From positions 1 to 64,000 of the forward strand of contig JANBRJ010000064.1 of NCBI GenBank assembly GCA_027577595.1: a stretch of DNA of 64,000 nucleotides, in the 5' to 3' direction. Source of the stretch: Coemansia sp. RSA 487 (taxonomy: Eukaryota; Kickxellomycota; Kickxellomycetes; Kickxellales; Kickxellaceae). The notes beneath the pieces were generated by a model. It had not been told where the DNA came from. It made no database searches and saw only the letters and a list, made by a program, of their open reading frames with translations. Positions 50,444 through 60,329 of this stretch are shown one piece after another. The translations under genes were made by a program, and so were the position numbers. How positions within the stretch are numbered: position 1 is the first letter of the stretch; each line of letters begins with the position of its first letter.

Positions 50444-53332
50444 CTAAGCAAACGTTGAAAGGATATCCATGATGATTTTGTTCTTAAAGTGTAGCCTGCC
50501 TTGGAGCTCCGAGATGTGCTTGAGTGGGCCGTCAGCCTGGATGGACGCCTGGATCTGCTCGGCGCGACGCTTGCCTATGCCCTGCAGTTTGGTGATCTTC
50601 TTGACTTCGGCCGAGTTGATCATTTGCAGTGCGCTGGCCAGACAGATATCGTTGAACTTCCCAAGCTCCAGTTTCTCCTCTGTTGCTGTTGTGCTGCCTG
50701 ATCCTCTGCGAGACTTGGCCGACCCCGTCGATGCATCCGACAACCGGCCTATGCGTGCTTTGGGTTTTGTGGCAGCTGCAACATCAACATTCTCTTTGGT
50801 TTGCGCCATCATTCGCTGCTCAAGGAGCCCACGCACGCTGAGCGCCCCAGGCAAACGGCGCTGCTGTTGCTGGCTGCTGTTTTGCCTGAGCTTGCTGTCC
50901 TGCGGCAACGCTGCAGCAGTCGTTTGTTTGCGCACCCCATTCTTCTGCTTTCCCGTGGCAGCCAAGTCCGCAAAATCGTTATCGGGATCAGAGTCATCGC
51001 TGCTGTGCGGAACATAGTCGCCGTCCCTGGCGCGATCGTCAGGAGTGGGCGGGACAGCCAGGCGCTTCTGCAGACGTGCGGCCGCTGAGCTCTTCGCCAG
51101 AATCCGGTCTGTGCATAGCGCGCGTGGCTGCTGTGTCTTGTGGTCCAGGCGCTCCTGAAGATCGGCGTCGAATTCGTCACCTCCGACAACAAACGGGTTG
51201 TTTGCGCCTGTACCGAAACTAATGCGTCGGTAGTCGTGAACTGAGCCCTCAGTCACATGCGCAACAGTGCGTTGCTGCTTTTTATTGCCTGCCAAGCCTG
51301 CAACGGCATTCTTGCTTGCGTTGGCTTGCAGCTTGATCCGTTTCTGCTCCTTTAGCTTCAGCTCCTTTTGCTTCAGTTCATCTTGTTTCTGTTCCAGTTG
51401 GAGCTGTAGCGGTTTCTGCTCCCTTTGCTTCTGCTTCAGCAGCGGCGCTTTGCCATTAGAAGCCGCTAGCTTCTTGCTGTTGGCCGTTGCAGCCCTGCGC
51501 TTGGCCTTGTCAGCGCCAGGCGACTCCGCCAGCCCATCCGGCATCCACAAGGGGCCTAAATCCTCATCCTCTTCATTGTCGCCGTTCCCAGACCTTTTTC
51601 CGCCATGCTTACCGTTCGAACGCGACTCATCATGGCCGGTGTCCTGCACAGTCCACGCGGCCTCACCATGGGACTCGATCGACGACCTGCGGTTCCGCCT
51701 GCGGATACGCGCACGCAAGCGCGCTATATGTGTCTCTAGCTTATTGAGCTCTGGTGCGTACCTCAGGGCCTCCTCGTAGTGCAACAGGGCCTTGTCCAAG
51801 TCACCGCGGGCCTCAAGCTCGCGCGCATGCTTGAGCCATCCGCGACTAGTCTTCAGTTTTGTTGTTGGCGTGAACATATCGATAACCATGTTGGAGTCTA
51901 GCCGTGATTCGCTAAGCTGCTTCTCGATACGCATCACGCGCTGCATGATCTCATTGTTCCCGGTGCTTGGCTTGCCACTACGATCTGTACCTTTTGCTGT
52001 GTTGGTAGAGGAGGGTCCTTGGGCGGATGGTCTTTTGGTTGTCGGTGCTGCGCCTGCAGAATGCCGTGTAGGGGCAATTGCCCTTCGCTTCTTGGAGGAT
52101 GAATCCCCGTTTTCGTCGGTGCCCAAAGTATCAAGCGACCTGCGTGCTTTTGGTGCGACAGTGTCGCCATCACTATCCTCATCGCTGTGCGACCTGCGTC
52201 TCTTGACTCCATTGGAATTGGAAGCACTTGCTGCTGCCACAACCTGCGTCCGTGCCATGCGCGTGGCATTGGATGCCCTGTGGTGCTGCAAGCGGTCGGC
52301 CGCGGACCATTTTTGCTCGACGACTTCGTGGGCCACCGGTCTGTTAACGACCTCGCGTGACCTTGTGGCAAAGCTCAAAGTATTGTGCGTATCATGTAAG
52401 AGATTGATGCCAGGCGCAACATTGACGATCATCATGCCCAGACACTCGCCGCCCAGCGAGTCCTGCAGTATCCGCGTCATCTTCGAGTCTCTGTACGGTA
52501 CACGCGAAGCACCCGTGTTGAGGGCCTCGACGACTTGGCCAAGCACAAAGAGACTACGGTTGATTGCACTGCTTTCAGCCATGCGGTCGCGCCCATTTTC
52601 AGTCCTCCTGTTGTCTTCGCTGCCGGCCAAATCAATCAGATGAAGCTTGCCGCACCACGTCTTACCCTTGTCGCCAATGTCGTCGGTCCATTGCACGTTG
52701 ACAGTGAGAATAGCATGCGACCGTGACGACTGGTCGTTTAGCTTTGTGCTGGCTGTGCGTCGCCGGCCGCTGGCCTTTTCAAAGGCGGCCTCGAATTGCT
52801 CGTATGTTTGGACGCGTCGTTCGGTGAGGCCAGCCACGAAAATGCGCCTGTTTGCGTCCTCGCGGATCGGCAGTCCACTTGTAGCTGTTGCATTTTCCTG
52901 AGGTCTGCTGAACAAGTCAAACACAGCCTCCTTGTATATCTCGTAGTAACTGACACGGATATCATAATCAAATGCATCGCGTTCCTTGCGTTTGAACACG
53001 TGGGCCAGGGCACGCGGAATGATGCCAGGATCATCGTGGCTTCCTTCCATCGTGTGCGTCTTACCGGCTCCTGTCACGCCGTAGCAGAACACTGTGGCTG
53101 ACATTCCGGTGAATATCGTCTCCACCAACGGCCGTACATCGTTTCCATAGATCGTTTGCTGCTGGCTGCCGGCCCCGTAGCACGCGTCAAAGCTGAAACG
53201 CACATCCTTGCTGCTGTCTCGAGGATTGGTCACACGTAGCTGTGTGCTTGTCTCTACTGATACAGTGTCATCGGCCGTTTCCTTTGGTAGAAACGGTCGT
53301 ACGCGGCAAACGACCTTGATTTTGTTTGACAT
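50444..53332 (-). CDS. KIF22: Kinesin-10 (Kid/KIF22-like) with HhH tail
   Basis: The ATG at 53332 gives 962 aa. The N-terminal motor (about 1-340) has MSNKIKVVCRVRPF, P-loop GVTGAGKTHT (85-94), SSRSHA (202-207) and DLAGSE (234-239). A basic, low-complexity middle with a Lys/Gln/Leu coiled coil follows. A short helical segment (ARELEARGDLDKALLHYEEA) resembles a TPR. The C-terminus has a helix-hairpin-helix DNA-binding motif, ITKLQGIGKRRAEQI, then ISELQG. Motor plus C-terminal HhH is the architecture of the chromokinesin Kid, which pushes chromosome arms outward in mitosis. It is divergent from TRAX with 449 bases between starts. Confidence 0.88.
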   Translation of the reverse strand: MSNKIKVVCRVRPFLPKETADDTVSVETSTQLRVTNPRDSSKDVRFSFDACYGAGSQQQTIYGNDVRPLVETIFTGMSATVFCYGVTGAGKTHTMEGSHDDPGIIPRALAHVFKRKERDAFDYDIRVSYYEIYKEAVFDLFSRPQENATATSGLPIREDANRRIFVAGLTERRVQTYEQFEAAFEKASGRRRTASTKLNDQSSRSHAILTVNVQWTDDIGDKGKTWCGKLHLIDLAGSEDNRRTENGRDRMAESSAINRSLFVLGQVVEALNTGASRVPYRDSKMTRILQDSLGGECLGMMIVNVAPGINLLHDTHNTLSFATRSREVVNRPVAHEVVEQKWSAADRLQHHRASNATRMARTQVVAAASASNSNGVKRRRSHSDEDSDGDTVAPKARRSLDTLGTDENGDSSSKKRRAIAPTRHSAGAAPTTKRPSAQGPSSTNTAKGTDRSGKPSTGNNEIMQRVMRIEKQLSESRLDSNMVIDMFTPTTKLKTSRGWLKHARELEARGDLDKALLHYEEALRYAPELNKLETHIARLRARIRRRNRRSSIESHGEAAWTVQDTGHDESRSNGKHGGKRSGNGDNEEDEDLGPLWMPDGLAESPGADKAKRRAATANSKKLAASNGKAPLLKQKQREQKPLQLQLEQKQDELKQKELKLKEQKRIKLQANASKNAVAGLAGNKKQQRTVAHVTEGSVHDYRRISFGTGANNPFVVGGDEFDADLQERLDHKTQQPRALCTDRILAKSSAAARLQKRLAVPPTPDDRARDGDYVPHSSDDSDPDNDFADLAATGKQKNGVRKQTTAAALPQDSKLRQNSSQQQQRRLPGALSVRGLLEQRMMAQTKENVDVAAATKPKARIGRLSDASTGSAKSRRGSGSTTATEEKLELGKFNDICLASALQMINSAEVKKITKLQGIGKRRAEQIQASIQADGPLKHISELQGRLHFKNKIIMDILSTFA

Positions 53333-53781
53333 GTGAAAGGAACAGTAGAAACTAAGAAAAAAAAATAACAAGGATGATTAATGTTGAAACAAGAATTTAT
53401 CAAGGAGCTGATAAAGTAAGGGAAATAATAAAACAAGGAAACACTAAATAAAAAAGGGAGAAGTAAGAAAGTGACGAAAAGGTAAACAATGGAATCCCAC
53501 CGCTTTTTCAGCATATTTGCAAATCAGTGATAAATGCTATAGCTGATCAAGAAAAGTAAATACATTGAAAAAATTTTGTTTACTTTTAATTAAGCGCTGA
53601 TCAAATGCCAATCAAAAATACACGTGCTTTACCTCTGCCAACACCCAAACGTTGCCATATACACCTTAATTCAAAATGCAAGTATATTAGGAAGTGGTTA
53701 TGTGGCTGTCTTCAGCTACTCACTTTGCTTTCTCTTTGTTTTCATTCGACAGAAATCCAAATACTATTTTTTTGGAAATAA
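53333..53781. promoter_or_regulatory. Divergent promoter region, kinesin-10/TRAX
   Basis: The 449 AT-rich bases between the two start codons hold both promoters. No specific site is evident. Confidence 0.5.
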
Positions 53782-54624
53782 ATGGACCAGAACGCTGACG
53801 ACCAGCGCGAAACCAAGCGTCCGCGTATTTATAACAACAAGCAGCGGGGCAAGGCAGTCAACAAGCAGCCCATCGAAGATACCACAAACACAAGCATCAC
53901 AAAGCAAGCGATTCTCAGCAGCTTCAAATCGTACCGTGATACACTGGACGCACACTACGACCAGCGCGAACGAGTAATCAAATGTTCACGGGACATTACA
54001 GCGCTAAGCAAAAAGATCGTGTTCACATTGCTTCGTATTACGCAAGACGGTCAGACACAAGTATTTGATGAGGCCGAGCGCAAACACAAGCAGGTGGTTG
54101 AATTGTTTGTCAAGATATCAAGTGATCTTCGGGGCACCGATGCCTACAAGTACAATGGACAAGCTACCCATGGAATCCAAGAATATATCGAGGCCTTGGG
54201 GCTATGGACGTTTTTGAAAGACAATAGACTGATTACTCGTGAGCAAGTGCTGGAGCGGTTGACTCCAGAAGGTGCTCAGGAGCCGCTGGTCAATGTTACT
54301 GAGTCGGATTATGTCTTGGGTATCTGTGACTTGCCCGGCGAGGTTAATAGGTTTTGCATCAACTCGATTGGGAAAGGCGACAGGGAGGCGGTTAAGCGGT
54401 GCGTGGCGTTCTTGCGTGTGATGAAGGAAGGTGTGGCCTTGCTTCTGTGCAGCGGAAAGATCAAGGACTTGGACAAGAAGTTCGAGGTTCTTGACAGCAG
54501 TCTAAGCAAAACGGAAGCGGCATACTACTCGATGTCGATCAGGGAAGGCGAGATGAGCGCAATGGATGTTGACGCACCACCACCACCCAGCAGTGGCAAT
54601 CAGGCGGTAGCTGCAGCAGAATAG
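53782..54624 (+). CDS. TSNAX: Translin-associated factor X (TRAX)
   Basis: This 280-aa protein has a basic N-terminal nuclear-localisation-like segment (ETKRPRIYNNKQRGK), then the all-helical translin/TRAX domain. Typical blocks are YRDTLDAHYDQRERVIKCSR, RDITALSKKIVF, QEYIEA with acidic catalytic residues and GICDLPGEVNRFCIN. With translin it forms C3PO, an endoribonuclease complex in small-RNA and tRNA processing. The C-terminus is Ala/Pro-rich. Budding yeast lacks it, but fission yeast and animals have it. Translin itself is not in the window. Confidence 0.92.
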   Translation: MDQNADDQRETKRPRIYNNKQRGKAVNKQPIEDTTNTSITKQAILSSFKSYRDTLDAHYDQRERVIKCSRDITALSKKIVFTLLRITQDGQTQVFDEAERKHKQVVELFVKISSDLRGTDAYKYNGQATHGIQEYIEALGLWTFLKDNRLITREQVLERLTPEGAQEPLVNVTESDYVLGICDLPGEVNRFCINSIGKGDREAVKRCVAFLRVMKEGVALLLCSGKIKDLDKKFEVLDSSLSKTEAAYYSMSIREGEMSAMDVDAPPPPSSGNQAVAAAE

Positions 54625-54682
54625 AGATTTATTTTACCTGGCGGATAACAAAATATAAATTTGTGAGTGAGAGATAAGGGGT

Positions 54683-56227
54683 TTAGAGTTTGTATCGGAA
54701 ATCTGGGTGGTTGTCGGCCAGATCGAGCACCTGTTCAGGCGTCAAGAGCGAGATGTCGGCGGGCGAGCGATCGCGCCTGGCGTTCTCCGAGCGCAAGATA
54801 ATGTAGAGAACCAGCGTCGCAACGGCAGCCACCACCGTCATACCGAGACAGACCGAGTGGCCAAGCACAAACTTTGGACTGTCCTTGTCGCGGTACACAA
54901 AAGCTGTAGCCAACGGACCAAGTCCACCGACAGCAGACGAGAATGCGGCAGCCATGGCGGGCTTTGTGTTGCCTTGTAGGTTGGCCAGCATCCACGCAGG
55001 TGCATGGGCAGCTGGCTGCGGCGACGCAAAGCTGAACAAGAAAAGAGCGACCATGCGCGCAGCATTCGACTGCGACGCCAGCGCCAGAACAAAGCCAACG
55101 GCGGTAATTGCGTTGGAGAGCCACAGAGCGCGCGCAGAGCCGCCGGTCAAGCGTGCCACATACGCGATGCTTGCCATACCGGAGGTTGACATCAGGTTGG
55201 TCAGCGACGTCATTGCTTGCGCAGCCACCGGCGAAAACCCTTGGCTTGCGATGATTGTCGGTCCAAACATGCCGTTGACTTGCGTGGCTCCGTTCGCGCA
55301 GAAGGCAATAGCCGCCCAGAGCCATACTTTATGGTCGGCTACCGCCATTCCTATTTGCCGCAGGCTGACCGACTGCGTGCTGGCCACTGTGTTCTGCCGC
55401 ACCATGATGCGTGTTATCAGGAGCCGCTCCTCATCGGTGATAAAGGTAGCAGTGTCTGGGTAGTCTTGCAGGACGCGCGGGCCAAGCGTCGACCAGACAG
55501 CGCTGCACGCTCCGGCGACAATGAATATCAGCTGCCACGATGCAATGTGGCTGCTGTGGATGGCTGACAGCCCGGAGCACAGCGGACCGACGAGGATCCC
55601 GCCGACGCCGGAGCTTGCAAAGAACCACCCGGTGCGCCGGCGCACGAGGTTCCGCGGATACCAGTATGAGATGTAGTACAGGCTTCCCGTCAGATACCCT
55701 GCTTGCACGGCGCCGAAGGCAAAGCGTAAGCCGGCCAGGTCGCCAGGCGTCCTTGACAGAGCCATAAACATAACCACTGCTGACCACGCCGCCATAGATG
55801 CGCTGAGCCACCAGCGCGGCTGTGTCCGCTTGAGAATTATATTCGATGGCAGCTGGAAAAGGAAGCTTCCGATGTAGTAGGCACCCAGAGCTACATTGAT
55901 GTCGTATCCGCTGAGCCCCAAGTCGTCCGTCAACCCCGCTACCTTGGCGTACGATAGTGCCATCTTGTTGATCGAGTCCAGTGCGTAGCCGATGCACAGG
56001 TACAGCAGCAGTCGTCGGTCGCACTTGCGTACATACGAGGCAAGAACTCCCTTGTCCTTTTCCGTCAGCTCCAGAGGCTTGTTGACATCGCCTGCTTCGC
56101 TCTCTCTGCATTCTCTACTTTCGCTAGCTGACATGCTTGCGATTGCTGGTCTGCGGTTAAGCGGCTGGCGTTCATCCATGCTTCTGGTTGAGTATTGGTG
56201 TTGATCGGATGGCGGGGGTGGCGGCAT
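54683..56227 (-). CDS. MFS transporter, ACS (allantoate permease/TNA1-like) family
   Basis: The ATG at 56227 gives 514 aa. It belongs to the anion:cation symporter branch of the major facilitators, distinct from the three at 5.9-17.4 kb. After a cytosolic N-tail come ALDSINKMALSYAKVAGLTD and GAYYIGSFLFQLPSNIILKR, then FAFGAVQAGYLTGSLYYISY. These are the motifs of the Dal5/Tna1 family. Typical substrates are organic anions such as nicotinate, pantothenate, allantoate or biotin precursors; which one is not evident. It converges on TRAX with 58 bases between stops. Confidence 0.9.
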   Translation of the reverse strand: MPPPPPSDQHQYSTRSMDERQPLNRRPAIASMSASESRECRESEAGDVNKPLELTEKDKGVLASYVRKCDRRLLLYLCIGYALDSINKMALSYAKVAGLTDDLGLSGYDINVALGAYYIGSFLFQLPSNIILKRTQPRWWLSASMAAWSAVVMFMALSRTPGDLAGLRFAFGAVQAGYLTGSLYYISYWYPRNLVRRRTGWFFASSGVGGILVGPLCSGLSAIHSSHIASWQLIFIVAGACSAVWSTLGPRVLQDYPDTATFITDEERLLITRIMVRQNTVASTQSVSLRQIGMAVADHKVWLWAAIAFCANGATQVNGMFGPTIIASQGFSPVAAQAMTSLTNLMSTSGMASIAYVARLTGGSARALWLSNAITAVGFVLALASQSNAARMVALFLFSFASPQPAAHAPAWMLANLQGNTKPAMAAAFSSAVGGLGPLATAFVYRDKDSPKFVLGHSVCLGMTVVAAVATLVLYIILRSENARRDRSPADISLLTPEQVLDLADNHPDFRYKL

Positions 56228-56823
56228 CTTTGCACTTATAACAGATTGATGCAAAAGGCAGTAAACAGCCAATAAGTGCAATTATGTATGAAATGTAGAT
56301 AAGCAATGGATAATATATCTCTATCAAGTGCTAAAGTGATAAAAAAGAATATACAGAATGCATTGGAATGGGCAATAGGAGAGAGAAAGATGAAGGTTGG
56401 CACTGTGACACACTCCCTCTTTCTATGTTGCCATCTCCTTCACATCTCAAATCTCCACGTAACATCATCTAGCCAAGAGCTTTTTGACAGATAGGGTAAA
56501 AAAAAATAATGATGCTGAGAAGCCAGGTGCTGGACGACACGTGTCCTATGTGTCTTCTGAGAGCTAATTAATTTGAACTGCGTCAATAACGAGTCAAGCG
56601 ATGTTGATTCTTGTTCAAGGATAAGGGGGAAGGCGATCTTTTAGAAATACAAATATAATCGAAAGCGCATTGCATTTGCTGCAATCAAAACGAGAATCTC
56701 AAGCTTCCCCCTCCTCTATCTCTCTCTTCACGCTTGCTCAAATAGCCTCCTATCTTTCTTGTTCATCCACTTTTCTGTATATATCCTCTCCTCCAAGCGA
56801 AATCCATTCGACATTCAAAACAA
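56228..56823. other. Divergent promoter region and spacer
   Basis: These 596 bases lie between the ACS-family transporter (minus) and the DM9 gene (plus). A long pyrimidine-rich tract (56700-56800) precedes the DM9 start. No gene is seen. Confidence 0.5.
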
Positions 56824-57321
56824 ATGAGCAACCAACTGAACACCGAGGACAACGGAGGTTTGCGGTGGGTCGATGCAAGCAACGGCCAGATCCCACAGGG
56901 CGCACTTGCCCAAGGCGTCGACAATACAGGCCAGCTCCTGTTCATTGCCCGCGGCGCATACAAGGGCGGAATACACCCAGGAAAAGCAGCACCGCATGTA
57001 CCGGACGGCGGGTTCCAGCTGAGCTGGGGCGGGCGGGCGCACTCGCTCAACAAATACCAAGTATTGTGCGGCGACATTGAGCGCACTCGCTGGGTGCCTG
57101 TGCGAGGGTCCGTGCAAAGCCTGCTAGATAGGAAAATTCATCTGGTGCATGGCGGGAATGAGGCTGACGGCTCGACGCCGCTGTTTGTCGCCAAGACGCA
57201 AGTGGGCGGTGCGGTGACTCTGGGCAAAAGCGGCTCACATATTTGTGCTGGCATGAGCTATCCAGACGCTACTGGTGCTGAGCAGAACGAATCGAAATAC
57301 TTGGTGCTGGCATACGCGTAG
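56824..57321 (+). CDS. DM9/DUF3421 domain protein
   Basis: This 165-aa protein consists of two DM9 repeats. Repeat 1 has LRWVDASNGQIPQGALAQGV, then LLFIARGAYKGGIHPGKAAP and YQVLCG. Repeat 2 starts RWVPV, has PLFVAKTQVGG and ends KYLVLAYA. This matches DUF3421/DM9 proteins, some of which are mannose-binding lectins in molluscs and insects. No signal peptide is present. In a fungus the role is unknown; sugar binding is an inference from the family. Confidence 0.9.
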   Translation: MSNQLNTEDNGGLRWVDASNGQIPQGALAQGVDNTGQLLFIARGAYKGGIHPGKAAPHVPDGGFQLSWGGRAHSLNKYQVLCGDIERTRWVPVRGSVQSLLDRKIHLVHGGNEADGSTPLFVAKTQVGGAVTLGKSGSHICAGMSYPDATGAEQNESKYLVLAYA

Positions 57322-57415
57322 TTTCTCTGGTTTCATATTAAATAAAGAAAAGAAAAAAGAAAGTGACTACAATAATAATGGATGTTGTGTTTTGAGCAGT
57401 GGTGCTATGTCTGCT

Positions 57416-58339
57416 TCATGTTTGCCCGCCCAGGTGCTGTGACCACCATTGTCTGAACGGCACGTAGCCTACGTTTATCCCGGCTCTCTCAAGCGCTCCA
57501 GTTGACATTTGGGCGTTCTTCGGACGCTCCACACCATCGCTCTTTTGCTGCTCCGTCAGCGGCACCAGTGTGACGTCGCTGATTTTGAGGATGTCGGCCA
57601 GAACCACACACATATCGTACCTGGTCAGCATCTCCGTTGGCGCAAACTGGAACACACCTGCAATATCTGCACGCTTATCGCTGCAGCTCTTTGCTGTCAT
57701 GTCCACAAGCACCCTGGCGACATCGTCGATACACACGGGGAACCTGTGCTGCCACGCATCGACCTCGACAGTCTTGCCACGACTCTGGTCAAGCATCTTG
57801 ATTATCCCGCCAAACGTGGACTCTGCAGGATCCACAGTCTTGCCATACAACAGAGGCACACGCAAGACCGCCGCTGCAGCGGGGCACGCGTCCAGAACAG
57901 CACGCTCTCCGTCAAGCTTTGTCTGTCCGTAAAAGTTCAGCGGATTCGGCTCGCTTTCCTCTGTGTACGGCGGGTTGCGTCCGTCAAACACGTATTCTGT
58001 CGATACATACATAAAGAACGCCCCTGCTTCGCGTGCCAAGCGTGCAAGTTGTCCAGACACGGTTACGTTGAGCAGCTCGGCGCTCGCGCGGTTGGCTGCG
58101 GCTGCTTGCGGGTTCTTTTCAACCGCACAGTGGATTATAGCGTTTGGTCGTTCGCTGGCTATAAATTCCTTGGTTGCCTCGTAGTTGGTCAGATCCAGCG
58201 CAACCAGGCCACCGGCAGCTCTTCGGAACGCTGTGCCAATGACATTGTATCCACAGCGTTTGGCTTCCTTGACCACGGCGCGACCCAGCAGCCCGGATGC
58301 GCCAGTCACAACTACCTTTATCTGACTGTTTTGGCTCAT
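57416..58339 (-). CDS. MAT2B: Methionine adenosyltransferase regulatory subunit beta-like (MAT2B/RmlD)
   Basis: This 307-aa short-chain dehydrogenase of the dTDP-4-dehydrorhamnose reductase type has the Rossmann GASGLLG motif, VSTEYVFDG, YGQTKLDGE (the YxxxK motif) and the MAT2B-typical end VERPKNAQMSTGALE. MAT2B binds the catalytic subunit of methionine adenosyltransferase and tunes SAM synthesis. Yeasts lack this subunit. It is divergent from LCMT1, a SAM-using enzyme. A plain sugar-nucleotide reductase is the alternative, but the C-terminal motif favours MAT2B. Confidence 0.88.
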   Translation of the reverse strand: MSQNSQIKVVVTGASGLLGRAVVKEAKRCGYNVIGTAFRRAAGGLVALDLTNYEATKEFIASERPNAIIHCAVEKNPQAAAANRASAELLNVTVSGQLARLAREAGAFFMYVSTEYVFDGRNPPYTEESEPNPLNFYGQTKLDGERAVLDACPAAAAVLRVPLLYGKTVDPAESTFGGIIKMLDQSRGKTVEVDAWQHRFPVCIDDVARVLVDMTAKSCSDKRADIAGVFQFAPTEMLTRYDMCVVLADILKISDVTLVPLTEQQKSDGVERPKNAQMSTGALERAGINVGYVPFRQWWSQHLGGQT

Positions 58340-58675
58340 TTGTCGATATTTAACGAATAGGTAAACCTGCTGTAGTAAGAGCTGGGGATCCCTGGCAAAA
58401 GAAATAAAAGGCGCAGAAACAAAGAGCTGAAAGACGGATGGATGAACGAACGCTTTGCTGGCTCTTCAGACGAACGCTTTCATACCCTAATCCGCATCCA
58501 CCATCATCTTTGCATTGGCTCAAAGCTGACTTTTGGCTGGCAAAAGTCTTTTTTGCTTCCCTTCAGCTCCGTCGTCTGCACTGGTACTGCACGTTTACTG
58601 TATTATTCACTTGTTTAAGAAGACGAGAAAAGGCCAAAACTGATAGCCACTACAACAGAATTATCAAGACCTTGC
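58340..58675. promoter_or_regulatory. Divergent promoter region, MAT2B/LCMT1
   Basis: The 336 bases between the start codons of MAT2B (minus) and LCMT1 (plus) must contain both promoters. No specific site is evident. Confidence 0.5.
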
Positions 58676-59695
58676 ATGGAGAACAGAGCGCCGGGACGCC
58701 GTAGCCCAAATAACAACAGCGACGCAGCAGTCCAGGAAACTAGCAACGACGCCGCAGTCAGCAGAGAGTCAGCAGCGCGACTCGGGTACATCGACGACCC
58801 GTGGATTGGGTCGTTTGTCAAGTATCCGCAGCGGCGCGCCCCGCTGATCAACCGTGGCACGTACAGCCGGTTCCACGGCATTCAATGTGCGCTTAAGCGG
58901 TTTGCCGAGGCGATCCACTCGACCCAGGAGCCGCAAACAGCAGGCGACGCTTCAGTGATCGGCCAAGTAGTTGTGCTTGGCGCAGGGATGGATACCTCAT
59001 TCTTTTTGCTGCCTGAGAAGCAGCGGACGGCCGTTCGGTTCTTTGAAATCGACTTTCCAGACATTACCGCAAAAAAGGCAGCAACCATTTGGCGCAAACG
59101 CGCCTTGCGCTCGATGCTCCCCGCTGACACCGCAGTAGTCGCTGGCGGAACCGAATTGCACTCGAATACATTCAACTTGCTAGCGGCTGATCTGCGCGAC
59201 TTTGAATCAACTGTTGTCCCCAAACTGCACAGCCGTGGGTTCGATAGCTCCCGTCCTACTTTATTCATCAGCGAATGCGTGCTCATATATCTGGACCCTG
59301 AGCACTCGGATGCCATCCTCGACTGGATTACGCACAATGTGCCCAGCGCCGGAATCATCACATACGAGCAAATTCTGCCTGATGACCGGTTTGGCCAGAT
59401 GATGATCGAGAATCTACGGTCCCGCGGCCTGGAGCTCCGCGGTTTGCATGCGTACCCTACGCTCGAGTCCACAGCCCAACGGTTTCTATCCCGCGGCTGG
59501 CACACGGCACGCGCTGTTGATTTGGCCGACTACCACGATACTTGCGTCGAGCCCAGCGAGCGTGAGCGTCTCGCGCGCATTGAATTCCTGGACGAGTGGG
59601 AGGAGTTCAGGCTGCTCGCCCGTCACTATGCCTTCACATTTGCATGCACTAGCGACTCGCATCCATTTACTACTGCCTTAAAATATCTTTTATAA
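58676..59695 (+). CDS. PPM1: Leucine carboxyl methyltransferase 1 (Ppm1)
   Basis: This 339-aa protein methylates the C-terminal Leu of the protein phosphatase 2A catalytic subunit, controlling PP2A holoenzyme assembly. Conserved blocks: GYIDDPWIGSFVKYPQRRAP, INRGTYSRFHGI, the SAM-binding motif VVVLGAGMDTSFF, FEIDFPDITAKKA and FISECVLIYLDPEHSDAIL. Length fits the family (about 330 aa). It has no intron. It is divergent from MAT2B. Confidence 0.95.
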   Translation: MENRAPGRRSPNNNSDAAVQETSNDAAVSRESAARLGYIDDPWIGSFVKYPQRRAPLINRGTYSRFHGIQCALKRFAEAIHSTQEPQTAGDASVIGQVVVLGAGMDTSFFLLPEKQRTAVRFFEIDFPDITAKKAATIWRKRALRSMLPADTAVVAGGTELHSNTFNLLAADLRDFESTVVPKLHSRGFDSSRPTLFISECVLIYLDPEHSDAILDWITHNVPSAGIITYEQILPDDRFGQMMIENLRSRGLELRGLHAYPTLESTAQRFLSRGWHTARAVDLADYHDTCVEPSERERLARIEFLDEWEEFRLLARHYAFTFACTSDSHPFTTALKYLL

Positions 59696-59783
59696 AAGCC
59701 GCTAAGTCTGTATTCATGTTGATGCAAATAAATATAATATTTAAAAAACAACTAACTTGTAATGAGGTTGCCTATTTTTCTCT

Positions 59784-60329
59784 CTACACGAGGAAAGCAA
59801 AAACAAGGAATGCTACGCCTATACCTCCCGTGAAAGCATTAAATATTGTGACAACGAGAAACGCAGTATGACCGGAAATATTCGGCGTCTTCCGCGTACC
59901 CTGGATCTCGATGTCATTGCCGTACTGGTTTTTGTACAGAGCTTCCAACACAGAGTCCGAAAACAAGAAGCACATCATGACAATGTACAGGATACCAATG
60001 CAAAAGAACGTAACAGGATTGCTGTCAGGAAACTTGAAGTGCCATACCCACCGATTTCCAGGCTGAAAGCACCACGCAACACAAAGAGCCCAGAACAGGC
60101 AGCACACATGCTTGGCTATCTGTGCGTTATATGAAAACTCTCCAAGCCACGTACACACATATACGCCAATTATACATGTTGACGCTAGCGTCATGAGAAA
60201 CACAAGCCAAGCAGCTACAACGAACGCTGTTTTTCGTGGTGGTGCTACCGGGTCTGTGCTCGCTGGCGCTGGATCTCCAGCCTCCTCAACCACTGGTGCC
60301 TCATTTCCTTCCACATCTTCGCTTGGCAT
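59784..60329 (-). CDS. Four-TM membrane protein, unknown
   Basis: This 181-aa protein has an acidic Pro/Ala-rich N-tail (about 30 residues) followed by four membrane segments: VVAAWLVFLMTLASTCIIG, HVCCLFWALCVAWCF, PVTFFCIGILYIVMMCFLF and GHTAFLVVTIFNAFTGGIG. The layout suggests a MARVEL-like or tetraspan protein, but I see no diagnostic motif. It converges on LCMT1, with 88 bases between stop codons. Confidence 0.8.
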   Translation of the reverse strand: MPSEDVEGNEAPVVEEAGDPAPASTDPVAPPRKTAFVVAAWLVFLMTLASTCIIGVYVCTWLGEFSYNAQIAKHVCCLFWALCVAWCFQPGNRWVWHFKFPDSNPVTFFCIGILYIVMMCFLFSDSVLEALYKNQYGNDIEIQGTRKTPNISGHTAFLVVTIFNAFTGGIGVAFLVFAFLV

